Positions 63,715 to 64,000 of a stretch of DNA of 64,000 nt are shown here, piece by piece. The position numbers and the translations under genes are program-made. Below the pieces are notes generated by a model, which was given only the letters and a program-made list of their open reading frames with translations, had not been told where the DNA came from and made no database searches. This DNA is from Algibacter_G agarivorans. Its GTDB lineage: Bacteria > Bacteroidota > Bacteroidia > Flavobacteriales > Flavobacteriaceae. Every line of letters begins with the position of its first letter. The first letter of the stretch is position 1. The DNA lies in NCBI RefSeq assembly GCF_039543245.1, contig NZ_BAABJJ010000004.1, positions 1 through 64,000 of the forward strand. The letters are read 5' to 3'.

Positions 63715-64000
63715 ATGAAAAAAAGTGCACTTCCAGATCCATTTGAAGCCGCTAGAACAACTAAAGGTTACGGAGAAATGAATGACCAAAACGACCCAGT
63801 TACCATGATTTTGGGTCTTAAAGATGTACGTAAATGTGCGCATAATTGGAAAACGTTTCAATCAGGAGCTACTCCAGGGCGTATTGTAGTACCTTCTGAA
63901 GTTAATATTCGCGATACAAGACAAATTCCGTTCGAAGTGGATCCGCCAGAGCATAAGGCATATCGTGCCATAGTGGAACCTTGGTTTAAGAGGCCCTTGG
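63715..64000 (+). CDS. Cytochrome P450, N-terminal part (runs off the window)
   Basis: The first 95 codons are visible. LPDPFEAAR, NDPVTMILGLKDVRKCAHNWKTFQS and QIPFEVDPPEHKAYRAIVEPWF are typical of the N-terminal region of bacterial P450s, the last containing the DPPEH segment before helix C. Heme and I-helix motifs lie beyond the edge. Context (porphyran hydrolases, dehydrogenase, esterase) matches P450s known from Zobellia and Formosa that demethylate 6-O-methyl-D-galactose. Ferredoxin and reductase genes should follow outside the window. Confidence 0.9.
   Translation, partial: MKKSALPDPFEAARTTKGYGEMNDQNDPVTMILGLKDVRKCAHNWKTFQSGATPGRIVVPSEVNIRDTRQIPFEVDPPEHKAYRAIVEPWFKRPL

Noticed and set aside
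1..64000. Many open frames on the opposite strand or in other frames of the listed genes
   Set aside because: They lie wholly inside well-supported coding regions, lack family motifs and ribosome-binding context; treated as shadows.
1..64000. CRISPR arrays, rRNA, tRNA, phage or transposase genes
   Set aside because: I saw no regularly spaced direct repeats, no recognisable tRNA or rRNA sequence and no transposase or integrase open frame in the window.

Overview
The window is AT-rich DNA that looks like a marine Flavobacteriia (Bacteroidota) chromosome. Evidence for this: Bacteroidota-type lipoprotein signals on many hydrolases, a type IX secretion C-terminal domain, candidate TAnnTTTG -7 promoter boxes, Bacteroidota-like mobile hairpins, and a large red-algal galactan degradation locus. 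I cannot name the species from the sequence alone.

Almost every gene fits breakdown of agarose/porphyran-type galactans. Outer enzymes are six intact GH16 endo-hydrolases (porphyranase- and agarase-like), one GH86, two GH117 anhydro-L-galactosidases, two GH29, two GH2, one GH30, one GH3, a beta-helix protein, a DUF5060/DUF4038 putative hydrolase, a CBM6-like lipoprotein and seven S1 sulfatases. Layout: (1) 215-5333, minus: Crp/Fnr regulator, GlcG/HbpS-like protein, beta-propeller-Dabb protein, SDR, sulfatase. (2) 5376-13460, minus: GH2 and GH30 (start and stop codons overlapping), CBM lipoprotein, unknown protein, sulfatase. (3) 13610-23817, minus: a sugar-acid operon that turns L-galactose into 2-keto-3-deoxygluconate through L-galactonate, D-tagaturonate and D-altronate, plus a FucP-type permease, a mutarotase and two sulfatases, ending at a clear terminator. 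(4) 24003-28481, minus: GH29, GH86 and a secreted beta-sandwich protein. (5) 28770-37531, plus: GH16s, an S1 sulfatase with a CSAAR site, GH29 and GH117. (6) 37542-49239, minus: GH16s, GH117, RhaT-type transporter, aldose epimerase, and the 3,6-anhydro-L-galactose dehydrogenase and cycloisomerase pair. (7) 49242-60626, minus: GH2, beta-helix protein, GH3, two sulfatases and the DUF5060/4038 protein. (8) 60742-64000: AraC regulator, divergent from an alcohol dehydrogenase, an esterase and the start of a cytochrome P450. This last set matches the known 6-O-methyl-D-galactose demethylation and formaldehyde-handling module of porphyran degraders.

The most striking feature is localised gene decay inside an otherwise intact locus. 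The SDR expected to oxidise L-galactose is broken (start codon ATG changed to ATA, internal deletion, truncated). The two genes expected after the anhydrogalactonate cycloisomerase (a zinc dehydrogenase and a KduD-like SDR) are fused by deletion, frameshifted by a 4-bp duplication, and split by a small cassette-like insertion carrying a PH-like membrane protein gene and a long imperfect hairpin. One GH16 gene is a pseudogene and the 3' tail of another remains as a scar. The transporters for the oligosaccharides (SusC/SusD pair), the sulfatase-activating enzyme and KDG kinase/aldolase are not in this window.
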